DNA of 50,165 bases from Synechococcales cyanobacterium bin2.concoct.b11b12b14.033 (GCA_013298875.1 JAAFJH010000009.1:1-50165); one strand, 5' to 3'. Positions 1 through 6,976 are shown, counted from the stretch's first letter. Made by a program: numbers and translations. Notes: generated by a model from the sequence alone, not told the origin.

Positions 1-119
1 ATTGTATATTTACAAGCAATTTGCTATTATATACAACGTTCGATTGATGATGATTCAGGAAACAATAAAAATCTGGCACTGGGGAGACTTGAACTCCCGA
101 CCTGAGGGTTATGAATCCT
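1..119. repeat. 119-bp terminal direct repeat, left copy
   Basis: Positions 1-119 are identical to 50047-50165, and the match ends exactly at the window end. This is the usual signature of a circular molecule assembled with an overlap, giving a unit of 50,046 bp. A length of 119 also equals a k-mer size used by common metagenome assemblers, so the repeat itself is probably an assembly overlap and not a biological terminal repeat. Confidence 0.9.
74..115 (-). other. attP: attP core: tRNA 3' half with CAT anticodon loop
   Basis: Read on the minus strand, this block begins with the anticodon loop TTCATAA, then the 3' anticodon stem CCCTC, a variable loop, a perfect T-arm (GGGAG, loop TTCAAGT, CTCCC), the acceptor 3' strand CAGTGCC and discriminator A. 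A T-run follows, as in a tRNA terminator, and CCA is not encoded. The 5' half does not fold: the bases before the loop do not pair with CCCTC. Only the 3' half of a tRNA is therefore present, as in many temperate phages whose attP rebuilds the host tRNA on integration. CAT fits tRNA-Met, initiator tRNA or tRNA-Ile2. An 11-bp inverted repeat (50-60 and 116-126) flanks the block. Confidence 0.8.
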
Positions 120-290
120 GAATCATTAATCGACTCGCTAACAAACTCATTAACTCGTTATTAATTTCTTGATCAAAATTAATAATAACTCACGTGAGGC
201 AGAATTATAACTGTCTTAACTGAATTATTAAGGAAATATATATAGTTTGTTAGCGATTACATTATCTACTTAGTAATTCAGTTAGCAATT
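120..290. promoter_or_regulatory. attP arm and early control region
   Basis: No gene is seen here. A perfect 13-bp inverted repeat, TCGCTAACAAACT at 135-147 and its complement at 244-256, brackets the region. AACTCGTTATTAA at 152-164 recurs inverted (12 bp) at 49991-50002 on the other side of the tRNA core. Such repeats on both sides of the core are candidate integrase arm or excisionase binding sites. The start codon at 291 follows closely. Confidence 0.5.
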
Positions 291-560
291 ATGTTTAGAA
301 ATCAAAAAAGGTTTACCAAGGCTCCTCCAGAACCTGGATATATTAGTCGTTCTGTTATTGAACAAAAATACGGATTTTCAAAAGGCTCTTTGGCTCGGTA
401 TGAAAAAGAGTCATACTATATAAAAGATCTAGACGCATTTGTTCCGCAATTGAAAAGGAAAGATTTTGATAAAGATCGAAATGTTTATTATCCAGAAAGC
501 CAGATCAAAGAATTGGTGAGATTGAGGGAACTTTTGTACAAAAAAAGTAATCGTATTTAA
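291..560 (+). CDS. small HTH protein, excisionase/regulator-like
   Basis: An 89-residue basic protein. Residues 18-40 (ISRSVIEQKYGFSKGSLARY) look like a winged-helix or MerR/AlpA-type DNA-binding segment, and the C-terminal half is Lys/Arg-rich. It lies between the attP arms and the integrase gene, 30 bp upstream of the latter, which is the usual place of an excisionase (recombination directionality factor). It is also one of the few small HTH proteins here that could act as a lysogeny regulator. The ribosome binding site is weak and the exact start is not certain. Assignment rests on size, HTH pattern and position. Confidence 0.55.
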   Translation: MFRNQKRFTKAPPEPGYISRSVIEQKYGFSKGSLARYEKESYYIKDLDAFVPQLKRKDFDKDRNVYYPESQIKELVRLRELLYKKSNRI

Positions 561-590
561 TTGAAGAAACGTTAAGGAAATATAAAGATT

Positions 591-1475
591 ATGCTACTAC
601 AACATTTTTTACAGCAGTTTCAGGAATCAGAAGATTTTTTTAAGCTGAGTCCCCATACTCAGAGAGACTATAATTTTATTATTAAGCAATTAATTGCCGA
701 ATTTACAAATTATCAACTATCAGATTTGAATACCGATTCAATCAACTGCTGGCTGATTAATATTAATATTGATAATAGCTTTACAACTTTTAATAAACAT
801 TTGATTTATGTTAAAGCTATTTTAAGCAGAGCTTTAAAACAAAGGCTTATCGCTGAAAATCCTTGTTTCTACATAGCCCTCAAACGTCCCAATCGCAATA
901 AAGGTGAAGTTCATCCATCAAAAGTTTCCAGGGCAATCACAAGAGATCAACTTACTTTTTTGCTAAAAAGATTTAAGGAATACAATTATCAATTTTATTT
1001 AATCATGGCTTTGCTAGCGGAAAGTGGTTGCCGTGTAGGAGAAGCTTTAAATTCTTTAAAAACTAATTTAAGGCAGAATATGATCTATTTACCTATCACT
1101 AAGAGCGGAAGTCCTCGCTATATTTGCTTCTCAGAGCCTTTAGGCAAACAATTAACTAATTTTGCTGCGTCTCATCCTTCAATTTATATTTTTCCAGCCC
1201 CCCTCAACTTGTGCAAACCCATGGATTATTCAGTTTTCCATAACGCTTTTTTAAAAATGAGGATTGGTATATACGTGCAATCAACGGGCAAATTGGTAAC
1301 AATTCATGGCATTAGACATACTTTTGCTTCTGAAAGAGTTGGCATAGTTGACCCCCTTGAATTGAAAGAACTTATGGGACATCAGAGCATTCAGACTACT
1401 TTGCGTTACATCTCAGTGAGCAAACAAAAAGTTTTAAATTCTTACGAAAAGACAAAGCATTTGAGTTTTGTTTAG
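591..1475 (+). CDS. int: tyrosine recombinase / phage integrase
   Basis: A 294-residue site-specific recombinase expected to join attP with the host tRNA gene. The N-terminal 100 residues look like a SAM-like core-binding domain. The catalytic domain has Arg148 (SGCRVGEAL), Lys171 in the beta-hairpin, His239 and Arg242 (HGIRHTFA), His264 (LMGHQSIQTT) and the nucleophile Tyr273 (LRYI), so the full R-K-H-R-H-Y set is visible. The start at 591 follows TAAGGAAATATAAAGATT, which supplies a purine-rich ribosome binding site. It lies about 475 bp from the tRNA-derived core, as is typical. The 145 bp after it contain nothing I can support. Confidence 0.95.
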   Translation: MLLQHFLQQFQESEDFFKLSPHTQRDYNFIIKQLIAEFTNYQLSDLNTDSINCWLININIDNSFTTFNKHLIYVKAILSRALKQRLIAENPCFYIALKRPNRNKGEVHPSKVSRAITRDQLTFLLKRFKEYNYQFYLIMALLAESGCRVGEALNSLKTNLRQNMIYLPITKSGSPRYICFSEPLGKQLTNFAASHPSIYIFPAPLNLCKPMDYSVFHNAFLKMRIGIYVQSTGKLVTIHGIRHTFASERVGIVDPLELKELMGHQSIQTTLRYISVSKQKVLNSYEKTKHLSFV

Positions 1476-1620
1476 TTGTGGTCAAATCGTTTAAAAAGTG
1501 TCAAATTTCATTACTTTTTAATAGAATCTTATTATTACTCAAATTTCCCATCAGAAAAGAATGTTAAGACAAAAGAAAACTGAATTTTGTAATAGAATTC
1601 GTAATAAAATAAATAGTAAA

Positions 1621-1998
1621 TCATAACAGCCTAATAATCGTTCTTGGCTGTTGCTTGTCGATTTTGTAGGGCTGAAAAGAAGGAATCATATAATCAGCTG
1701 AATCATCAACCAGAAAACCAACCTGTGCCATAGAATCACATAAACCTTGAATAATATTTATATAATCAAATCTAGCTTTTGTTTTTCTGAATATTTCAAA
1801 TTCGACTTTTAAAGGCAAATCAGCATTTTTTAACATTTCCGTCCAAATATTTTGTTGCAAAAAGAGCTGATTAAATAAGTCAGACTCTTGATTTTTGGAA
1901 ACTTTGGATTTGGTTATAAAAGGCTTGCCAGAAGCCCTATTTACAAATATTTGCTTAGAGTTTTTGCTTGAATAAAGCTGCCCGTAAATGATTATCAT
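1621..1998 (-). CDS. rusA: RusA-like Holliday junction resolvase
   Basis: A 125-residue protein matching the RusA endonuclease family in length and motifs. RusA resolves Holliday junctions during phage recombination and replication. The diagnostic acidic residues are visible: Asp78 and Asn81 in RFDYINIIQGL, corresponding to the DLDN motif, then the pair Asp98-Asp99 in FLVDDSADY, corresponding to the second acidic site. It faces the integrase gene (convergent) and stands apart from the early replication genes, which is slightly unusual. Confidence 0.8.
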   Translation of the reverse strand: MIIIYGQLYSSKNSKQIFVNRASGKPFITKSKVSKNQESDLFNQLFLQQNIWTEMLKNADLPLKVEFEIFRKTKARFDYINIIQGLCDSMAQVGFLVDDSADYMIPSFQPYKIDKQQPRTIIRLL

Positions 1999-2160
1999 TT
2001 TTTAATTATTCCACAATTTTGCAAACTGACGACACATAGAACTTTTAACAAATATTTGACGCTAAAATTACAATTAGCTCATAATTTTAATTTCTTATTT
2101 AAATTCTTGACTTGGCCGTCCTGGAGATTTTTCCTCCGTATTGAGGAAAACTATTTTACT

Positions 2161-2313
2161 TTAAGCTTTAGTATTTCTAAAATTTTCACAAGATAACATG
2201 CCCATTACATAGAAGAAAGCCTTATTAAAAGCGGATTTAAAATGTATTAAAGTACCTTTAGTTACATGCCCATTACATAGAAGATTAAATTTATTTAAGA
2301 AAATTATTCTTAT
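2161..2313 (-). pseudogene. duplicated C-terminal remnant with 21-bp direct repeats
   Basis: Downstream of the stop codon of the adhesin-E-like gene, and in the same reading frame, a second copy of its end is found: the gene ends CENFRNAKA, and 2161-2190 encodes CENFRNTKA followed by a stop. The intervening sequence stays open in that frame. It contains a 21-bp direct repeat at 2196-2216 and 2264-2284 (ACATGCCCATTACATAGAAGA), 68 bp apart. This looks like a local duplication of the gene's 3' end. Nothing else is seen between 1999 and 2160. Confidence 0.5.
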
Positions 2314-2649
2314 TTAAGCCTTTGCATTCCTGAAATTTTCACAAACTAAATTTAACAATTTCTCACCAACTGAGCCAGCTAAAACGCTTTCCCATTCAAA
2401 CAATTCAGGTTGTTTAGGATTAATAATTGCTGTTTTTTTATTATTGCAATCAAAAGCTTCAATTGATGAATCAATATTTCCATCTAAATAAAGTGTTTGA
2501 ATATTTGCCACTATTTGCTTGCCATCGTCTTTAATTGAATCCAAATCAATATAAATATTATCAATTCCTTCAGCCTGAATATTCAAGGACTCCCAACTGG
2601 CGGCTAAACATGGACTAACTAATAATAAAATTAATAATAATTTCTTCAT
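2314..2649 (-). CDS. exported surface-adhesin-E-like protein
   Basis: A 111-residue protein with a clear signal peptide (MKKLLLILLLVSPCLAAS). The mature part, with YIDLDSIKDDGKQIVANIQ and a later FDCNNKK...CENF cysteine pair, resembles the small surface-adhesin protein E family of secreted or lipoprotein domains. I chose ATG at 2649 instead of the upstream TTG because the signal peptide begins there. It starts 1 nt after the stop of the lipoprotein gene upstream, so the two are probably co-translated. Probable lysogenic conversion gene; the precise role is unknown. Confidence 0.6.
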   Translation of the reverse strand: MKKLLLILLLVSPCLAASWESLNIQAEGIDNIYIDLDSIKDDGKQIVANIQTLYLDGNIDSSIEAFDCNNKKTAIINPKQPELFEWESVLAGSVGEKLLNLVCENFRNAKA

Positions 2650-2650
2650 G

Positions 2651-3007
2651 TTATTCTTCACACAATTTTTGCCCAGCTTCCATAACCGGACTAATATCAA
2701 TTTTCGCTCCTTTAATATTTGGATTATCTAGCCAAACAGAGTCAATAGGCTTATAAACAGGATTTTTACTTTGCCTAGCTATTCCATTAACTGCATACGC
2801 CTCACCCTGATAAGAACATGTAATTTTAAAATCATAACAGCTTAAATAACATGATGGTATCGATAAAGGCCATTTGTCCCCAAAATCTTTTTGATAAATA
2901 TATTTTTCTTTAGGTTCAGTTTTTGTCTCTAAAACTGAATTATCTATATTTCCGCAAGCTGAAAGGATGAAGCTTGATCCAATCAAGGTTACTAATAGTT
3001 TCTTCAT
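2651..3007 (-). CDS. DUF2511-like lipoprotein
   Basis: A 118-residue protein with a lipoprotein signal (MKKLLVTLIGSSFILSAC; lipobox LSAC, acylated Cys18). The mature part contains KWPLSIPSCYLSCYDF, YAVNGIAR and a C-terminal LCEE, the pattern of DUF2511/YebY-type periplasmic proteins, whose role is not established. It is in a minus-strand cluster of exported proteins beside the integrase, a common place for genes expressed by the lysogen. Confidence 0.65.
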   Translation of the reverse strand: MKKLLVTLIGSSFILSACGNIDNSVLETKTEPKEKYIYQKDFGDKWPLSIPSCYLSCYDFKITCSYQGEAYAVNGIARQSKNPVYKPIDSVWLDNPNIKGAKIDISPVMEAGQKLCEE

Positions 3008-3013
3008 AATAAT

Positions 3014-3190
3014 TTATTCTCCGCACCCACAAGTTGGGCTTAGGGTTCCATCACAACACTTTGCACTATTACCAGAACAGCCACAAACTCCGTGATGGTG
3101 TGAGCAACAACCTCTTCTAGCAAGTGCAAATTGATATACTAGAAAAGCAAAACACGATGCTATTAGAACAATTATTAAAGTCTTTTTCAT
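3014..3190 (-). CDS. small Cys-rich exported protein (GCCSHHHGVCGC type)
   Basis: A 58-residue protein. An N-terminal hydrophobic segment (residues 4-23) is followed by RRGCCSHHHGVCGC and then KCCDGTLSPTCGCGE, eight cysteines and three histidines in 32 residues. This Cys/His signature occurs in small proteins of many proteobacteria and mobile elements; metal binding or disulfide bonding seems likely but no function is assigned. The stop is 6 nt before the start of the next gene downstream, and its own start is 1 nt from the upstream gene's stop, so it is part of the same transcript. Confidence 0.7.
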   Translation of the reverse strand: MKKTLIIVLIASCFAFLVYQFALARRGCCSHHHGVCGCSGNSAKCCDGTLSPTCGCGE

Positions 3191-3191
3191 T

Positions 3192-3938
3192 TTATTTAAA
3201 ACTGTTTACACACTTCTGAAGCACTTCAAAGTCTAATTTCTCAACTTCTTCTACACTTTTTCCATCACAAGCAGAAGACAGACTTTCTCCATTAGTCATA
3301 TTTTTTCTATACAGAGCTAACATCGTTTTGCAACTACCTACCTTAAATACTCCACACTCTTTTTTTATTTTTTCTTCTAATTCTAATTGTGCTTTTTTAT
3401 CTTCACCCTTTGCCTTTTGACACAATTTCTTAAATGTATTCAGGTCATCTTGATCAAATTTGATTGGCTTGAAACCTAGTCTCATTTCTAAAGAATTTGC
3501 TTGTCCTAATTTACAGAAATCTTCTAGTGGAAATTTAGCTGTTAAATCCTCTCTCACGATAGAGCCAGATATTACATTATTAACTGTATCCCATTCGCCA
3601 GCATAATGATAGCGGCTCTCACCATTGTTTATAATAAAATCTAAGTCGTGATTTTTTAAAAATCTCCAGCCATCTGAAAGTAAATTAAAATTAAAAAATA
3701 CAATATCTGATTTTATTTCTTTCTCATTTACTTTACTGGTAAAATATATTTTTATTTCTTCCCCGTTGATGCCATACCTCCAGCCAGACCAACTTTGTCC
3801 CGTAAACCTATCACTAGACTCATAATAAGCCCATTTGCTTGGCGGTTCTTTCCTAACATTAGGCTTGAGTGGTTTACCAAAGCTTGTAATTGATATTAAA
3901 AAACTTGCACACAAACTTAATAAAAATACTTTTTTCAT
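3192..3938 (-). CDS. exported protein of unknown function
   Basis: A 248-residue protein with a signal peptide (about residues 1-22, MKKVFLLSLCASFLISITSF). The middle (residues 40-120) is rich in Trp and aromatic residues, and the C-terminal 100 residues are charged with six cysteines. I do not recognise a family. The start is preceded by TTAAGGAAACATAAAAAAGG, a leader also found in front of the gene starting at 5072. First gene of the exported-protein block. Confidence 0.7.
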   Translation of the reverse strand: MKKVFLLSLCASFLISITSFGKPLKPNVRKEPPSKWAYYESSDRFTGQSWSGWRYGINGEEIKIYFTSKVNEKEIKSDIVFFNFNLLSDGWRFLKNHDLDFIINNGESRYHYAGEWDTVNNVISGSIVREDLTAKFPLEDFCKLGQANSLEMRLGFKPIKFDQDDLNTFKKLCQKAKGEDKKAQLELEEKIKKECGVFKVGSCKTMLALYRKNMTNGESLSSACDGKSVEEVEKLDFEVLQKCVNSFK

Positions 3939-3996
3939 TCACATTTCCTTTTTTATGTTTCCTTAAGGATTTTAAATAATCAAAATAATGGTGAAT

Positions 3997-4155
3997 CTAT
4001 TCGTTATTTTTGGCAATCTCTCCTAGCTCAACCCAACGAATCTCTATACCAGCTCCTCTTAAAATCCAGCTCTGACCAGTACTCTTGTTGAGTTTGAAGA
4101 TTTGACTTCCAACAGAAACTATCTCAAACTCAAATTTTTGATCTTGATTTTCCAT
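3997..4155 (-). CDS. small hypothetical protein
   Basis: A 52-residue ORF starting MENQDQKFEFEIV and containing GQSWILRG and IRWVEL. The sequence pattern FKLNKSTGQSW is typical of short beta-rich proteins. The start is preceded by CTTAAGGGAAT, a leader related to those of the two neighbouring genes. Function unknown. Confidence 0.6.
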   Translation of the reverse strand: MENQDQKFEFEIVSVGSQIFKLNKSTGQSWILRGAGIEIRWVELGEIAKNNE

Positions 4156-4241
4156 ATTCCCTTAAGATTCCAATAATTCAAAGAATAATACCAGCTCTTA
4201 ATCAGTCCTGAAATCCTCTTTTGGTTTAGTTTTTACCAGCA

Positions 4242-5072
4242 TTATTTAGGCAAAGAGGTATTGGTTTTGAGTGAGGTTGCTACAAACAAAATTAATAATC
4301 CCATCAAGAAAATTAATAGTCTGATGATCCAAGGCAATTTTATATTTTTACTTTTCAAGAAATTGTTGAATGGTGGGAAAATTATCATCCCAGATAGCAA
4401 ACTACCTAGCACAAAAGCAAAGCTACCCAAATTGGCTAATCCTATAATAAAAATAACCCCAGAAAAAAAATAACCAACAATCTTTTTTCCTTTCTCCTGT
4501 CGGGCTTCTATCGATTCATTCTCGATAAGAGTTTTCCTGTTGATTTCTAAAACTAAAGGATCACTTATTTCGTTCAAATCATTAAAAGACAAATTAGGCT
4601 TATTTGGTATTTGGTTCAAGAATTGCAATAAAGTCTGAAGCTTTTTTTTTGAATCAAATTTCACTTTTGCCTCTCTGGCTAATTTGGCTAAAATTGAGTG
4701 AGGACATATAGTTTTTTGATTCATTGAAAGATTTAAGAGAAGCAATGGATATTTATCATCTCCTAAAATAACAATTTCATGTCCTTCTATCCCAATAAAA
4801 TCACAGTTGGGAAGGTTGTAATAAACATCTAATCCATTGTCATCCCTCTTTAAAAATATTTCAGTATTCTTGATTTTTTCAGTAAAAATATTTCCTAGCC
4901 CTAAATTTAAAAAATCACCAACAGGAAAAGAAATCATCCCCGCACCATGTACTTTTTTCTCAGTTTCTTTAATTATTTTGAGAACTTTACCTGAGTAAAT
5001 AGTTAAATTTTGAAAACCCGTGTAGTTTAATATTGAGCCTTCTATTTCCGGAATTAACACATTACTGGTCAT
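4242..5072 (-). CDS. membrane protein with cytoplasmic N-domain
   Basis: A 276-residue protein. Residues 1-190 are soluble, beginning with a beta-rich domain. Residues 198-270 contain three hydrophobic segments (GYFFSGVIFIIGLANLG, FAFVLGSLLSGMIIF, IIRLLIFLMGLLILFVA) consistent with inner-membrane insertion. I recognise no family. It is the first gene of the leftward block and diverges from the rightward early operon. Its leader resembles that of the gene starting at 3938. A role in the lysogen, such as altering the host envelope or excluding other phages, is only a guess from its place. Confidence 0.65.
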   Translation of the reverse strand: MTSNVLIPEIEGSILNYTGFQNLTIYSGKVLKIIKETEKKVHGAGMISFPVGDFLNLGLGNIFTEKIKNTEIFLKRDDNGLDVYYNLPNCDFIGIEGHEIVILGDDKYPLLLLNLSMNQKTICPHSILAKLAREAKVKFDSKKKLQTLLQFLNQIPNKPNLSFNDLNEISDPLVLEINRKTLIENESIEARQEKGKKIVGYFFSGVIFIIGLANLGSFAFVLGSLLSGMIIFPPFNNFLKSKNIKLPWIIRLLIFLMGLLILFVATSLKTNTSLPK

Positions 5073-5148
5073 TGCTTACTTTCCCTTTTTTATGTTTTCT
5101 TAAGATTCTTAGTTTTTAAAATACTATCAAAAGGCTGCTATATTTAAA

Positions 5149-5400
5149 ATAGTTAAAGCTGATTTATGCAAAGTGGATAATAAAAAAGAAAAAGACCCAA
5201 TAAAAGAGTATTTAGCCGAAATTGGAAGGAAAGGCGGAAAAGCTAATGCAGGCAAAGCTAAAAATGTTAGCCCGGAAATCGCCAAGGAGCGGGGAAAAAA
5301 GGGTGCGGAAAAACGCTGGGGAAAAAAGGATAGTTAAAGCGGGTTAAATTAAATATAATTAACCAGAAAATAATCTTACTACTGTTTATAGTTAAAGCGG
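5149..5400. promoter_or_regulatory. three direct repeats ATAGTTAAAGC[G/T]G
   Basis: The 13-mer ATAGTTAAAGC[G/T]G occurs at 5149-5161, 5330-5342 and 5388-5400; the last two copies are identical. They surround the first small gene of the rightward early operon and lie in the divergent control region between 5072 and 5475, so they may bind an early regulator. Function is inferred only from placement. Confidence 0.35.
5173..5337 (+). CDS. small basic KGG-repeat-like protein, GTG start
   Basis: A 54-residue ORF with a highly basic Gly/Lys/Ala C-terminus (GRKGGKANAGKAKN, then KGAEKRWGKKDS), resembling the KGG or RxxARKAAxKRW-type short proteins often seen in phage early regions. There is no ATG; GTG at 5173 is the best start, but no good ribosome binding site precedes it and the frame stays open a little upstream. 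It could be a truncated relic. The C-terminal KRWG pattern recurs in the gene at 5679. Confidence 0.4.
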   Translation: MDNKKEKDPIKEYLAEIGRKGGKANAGKAKNVSPEIAKERGKKGAEKRWGKKDS

Positions 5401-5419
5401 CTTCAGGTATTATTTAAAT

Positions 5420-5449
5420 GTGAAGGTCATTTTTCACCGTAACCTTCAC
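5420..5449. promoter_or_regulatory. inverted repeat GTGAAGGT...ACCTTCAC
   Basis: A perfect 8-bp inverted repeat (5420-5427 and 5442-5449) with a 14-bp spacer, 25 bp before the next start codon. It could be an operator or an mRNA hairpin. There is no T-run right after it. Confidence 0.35.
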
Positions 5450-5474
5450 AAAACCCCTTTTAAAAGATTCAATT

Positions 5475-5627
5475 ATGAATAATATCACAAACAAAGACCC
5501 ATGCTCGGTTAATACCGAAATTGATGATTTTGACAGCTGGGATGAAGTTATGCCAGAAGCCAAAGATCAGTTTCAAATCGATTTAAATGAAGCAAATTAC
5601 AACTTCGCAATTCTGAAAATGACTTAA
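5475..5627 (+). CDS. small acidic hypothetical protein
   Basis: A 50-residue ORF starting MNNITNKDPCSV, rich in Asp and Glu (EIDDFDSWDEVMPEAKD). No family recognised. It begins the run of small early genes; the start lacks a strong ribosome binding site, so it is tentative. Confidence 0.4.
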   Translation: MNNITNKDPCSVNTEIDDFDSWDEVMPEAKDQFQIDLNEANYNFAILKMT

Positions 5628-5678
5628 AACAATTGATTTTTACCACTTACAAGCTATTATTTTAATAGTTACCAGCTT

Positions 5679-5897
5679 ATGAAATTAATGACTCTCTTTG
5701 ATGAAATTTTGCCAGAATTCTTGGATAAAAACGTTATGCCTCGCAATAAAACAGAGCTTAATGATTTTTGCCAGAGACTTTTCAAAGATTATCAAAATGC
5801 ACGGGTTAAAAATTCCAGAAAATTAAGCTCTGAAGAAGCTAAAGAAATGGCTCAAAAAGCAGTACAAAAACGCTGGGGCAATATTAAAAAAGATTAA
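5679..5897 (+). CDS. small early protein with KRWG tail
   Basis: A 72-residue protein. The N-terminal half (TLFDEILPEFLDKN) is acidic and helical, and the C-terminus (SSEEAKEMAQKAVQKRWGNIKKD) is a basic helix seen in small phage and plasmid proteins. A second ATG three codons on (5688) could also be the start. Function unknown. Confidence 0.5.
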   Translation: MKLMTLFDEILPEFLDKNVMPRNKTELNDFCQRLFKDYQNARVKNSRKLSSEEAKEMAQKAVQKRWGNIKKD

Positions 5898-5975
5898 CCT
5901 CTCAAGAGGTTTGCAAATAGCTTGTACGTGGTAAGATTTAATTGTTAAGAAAAAACCGTTTACCACAACACAAGC
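5896..5975 (+). other. two RNA hairpins upstream of the 122-aa gene
   Basis: AACCTCT at 5896-5902 pairs with AGAGGTT at 5905-5911. Further on, GCTTGT (5920-5925) and GTGGTAA (5928-5934) pair with TTACCAC (5960-5966) and ACAAGC (5970-5975), forming a long interrupted stem that ends 3 nt before the start codon at 5979. The first may be a weak terminator; the second would hold the translation start region in a structure. Confidence 0.4.
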
Positions 5976-5978
5976 AAA

Positions 5979-6347
5979 ATGAATAATATCATAACCAATG
6001 AAAGAATCAAAGAACTCCAAACAAAAATTGATTCTATAACAGTTGGCGTTAAATTTCAGCTAAAGAAAGAACAAACTAAGCCAGAATATAAAACTTTCTA
6101 TGTTTATGCCAAATCTGATCTTTTAGATTGGAGCGGAAATCTAGTTTGTGAAGAAAACGACCGAGTTGCTTTGACTGTAATGGATTTGGACAATGGTTTT
6201 TATTCAATCGATATTAAAGGCAATCACAATTCTTTTTTCTTTACGAAAGCGACTAAAGAAGAAATTAGTAAGCTAGTCTCTTCTAAAAAACCTGCTCAAA
6301 GCATGGATTGCTATATTGGCAGTGAATTTTATACAGTTTGCGTTTAA
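5979..6347 (+). CDS. hypothetical early protein
   Basis: A 122-residue protein of mixed alpha/beta composition with no motif I recognise. The segment LLDWSGNLVCEENDRVALTV resembles a small beta domain. It starts directly after a long inverted repeat that could regulate translation. It belongs to the rightward early operon. Confidence 0.55.
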   Translation: MNNIITNERIKELQTKIDSITVGVKFQLKKEQTKPEYKTFYVYAKSDLLDWSGNLVCEENDRVALTVMDLDNGFYSIDIKGNHNSFFFTKATKEEISKLVSSKKPAQSMDCYIGSEFYTVCV

Positions 6348-6355
6348 CCAAATAA

Positions 6356-6372
6356 GCCCCAATGCCCGGGGC
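6356..6372 (+). other. GC-rich hairpin in early operon
   Basis: GCCCC (6356-6360), loop AATGCCC, GGGGC (6368-6372), 36 nt before the next start codon at 6408. Similar ATGCCC-containing hairpins occur at 7937 and 8956. No T-run follows, so an ordinary intrinsic terminator is unlikely. Confidence 0.45.
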
Positions 6373-6407
6373 AGATACTTAACCACTAAAAACGAGGATT
6401 TATAACT

Positions 6408-6686
6408 ATGACCGCTGTATTGGAAAAAACCGAAACCAAATACGATTACTACCAATTAGCTTTAAATGGCGAAATTTTAGACGATAATCACCCAGCATTA
6501 GCCAATTATGATACTGGGCTTCCCGAAGGGCAATTAAATCATTTTTATACAAAAAAACAAGCTAAATTTTACATAAATTATGATTTGGCAGATGAATTTG
6601 CTGATTTGGAATTTGAAATTATTGGCAAAAATCTTGAGCCTTTGGACTTGGATTTTATGAGACATGCCTTAAACAATTGGAATTAA
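6408..6686 (+). CDS. hypothetical acidic early protein
   Basis: A 92-residue acidic protein (many Asp/Glu, for example ADEFADLEFEI) preceded by the ribosome binding site GAGGA. No family recognised. The acidic character and early position would fit a host-takeover or DNA-mimic type protein, but nothing in the sequence proves it. Confidence 0.55.
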   Translation: MTAVLEKTETKYDYYQLALNGEILDDNHPALANYDTGLPEGQLNHFYTKKQAKFYINYDLADEFADLEFEIIGKNLEPLDLDFMRHALNNWN

Positions 6687-6700
6687 GGGGGTAAAATTCA

Positions 6701-6943
6701 ATGACTCCGAATAGTTGTATGTTTTTGGAAAAAAAGCTCGAATTCAGAGATAATTATTTAATGATTAATTATCCGGATCGAAAAGTGATTATCGGACATA
6801 AGCAGATATTTGATATTGCGTTGGGCAAAAATGGACGAGTTTTAATTGCTTTGAAAGATGGAGCTGATCATATTTTAAAGCTATCCATCGATGAATTGAA
6901 TAATTTACAAAACTGGTTTTTTAAAAGGAGTAAAAAGAAATAA
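6701..6943 (+). CDS. hypothetical early protein
   Basis: An 80-residue protein. It contains NYPDRKVIIGHKQIFDIALGKNGRV, which reads as beta strands, and ends in a basic tail (FKRSKKK). The ribosome binding site is AAGGGGG. Function unknown. Confidence 0.55.
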   Translation: MTPNSCMFLEKKLEFRDNYLMINYPDRKVIIGHKQIFDIALGKNGRVLIALKDGADHILKLSIDELNNLQNWFFKRSKKK

Positions 6944-6976
6944 TGGGAGTTTTAGAAAAATTAAAAAGGAGGTTTC

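Noticed and set aside
1-119. The terminal repeats as attL and attR of an integrated prophage
   Set aside because: Both copies end exactly at the window edges with no host DNA, which fits a circular contig better.
74-125. A complete tRNA gene
   Set aside because: Only the 3' half folds; the bases on the 5' side of the anticodon loop do not form the stem.
2196-2284. Two 21-bp repeats as a short CRISPR array
   Set aside because: Only two copies, with a spacer that stays open in the frame of the neighbouring gene; it fits a local duplication.
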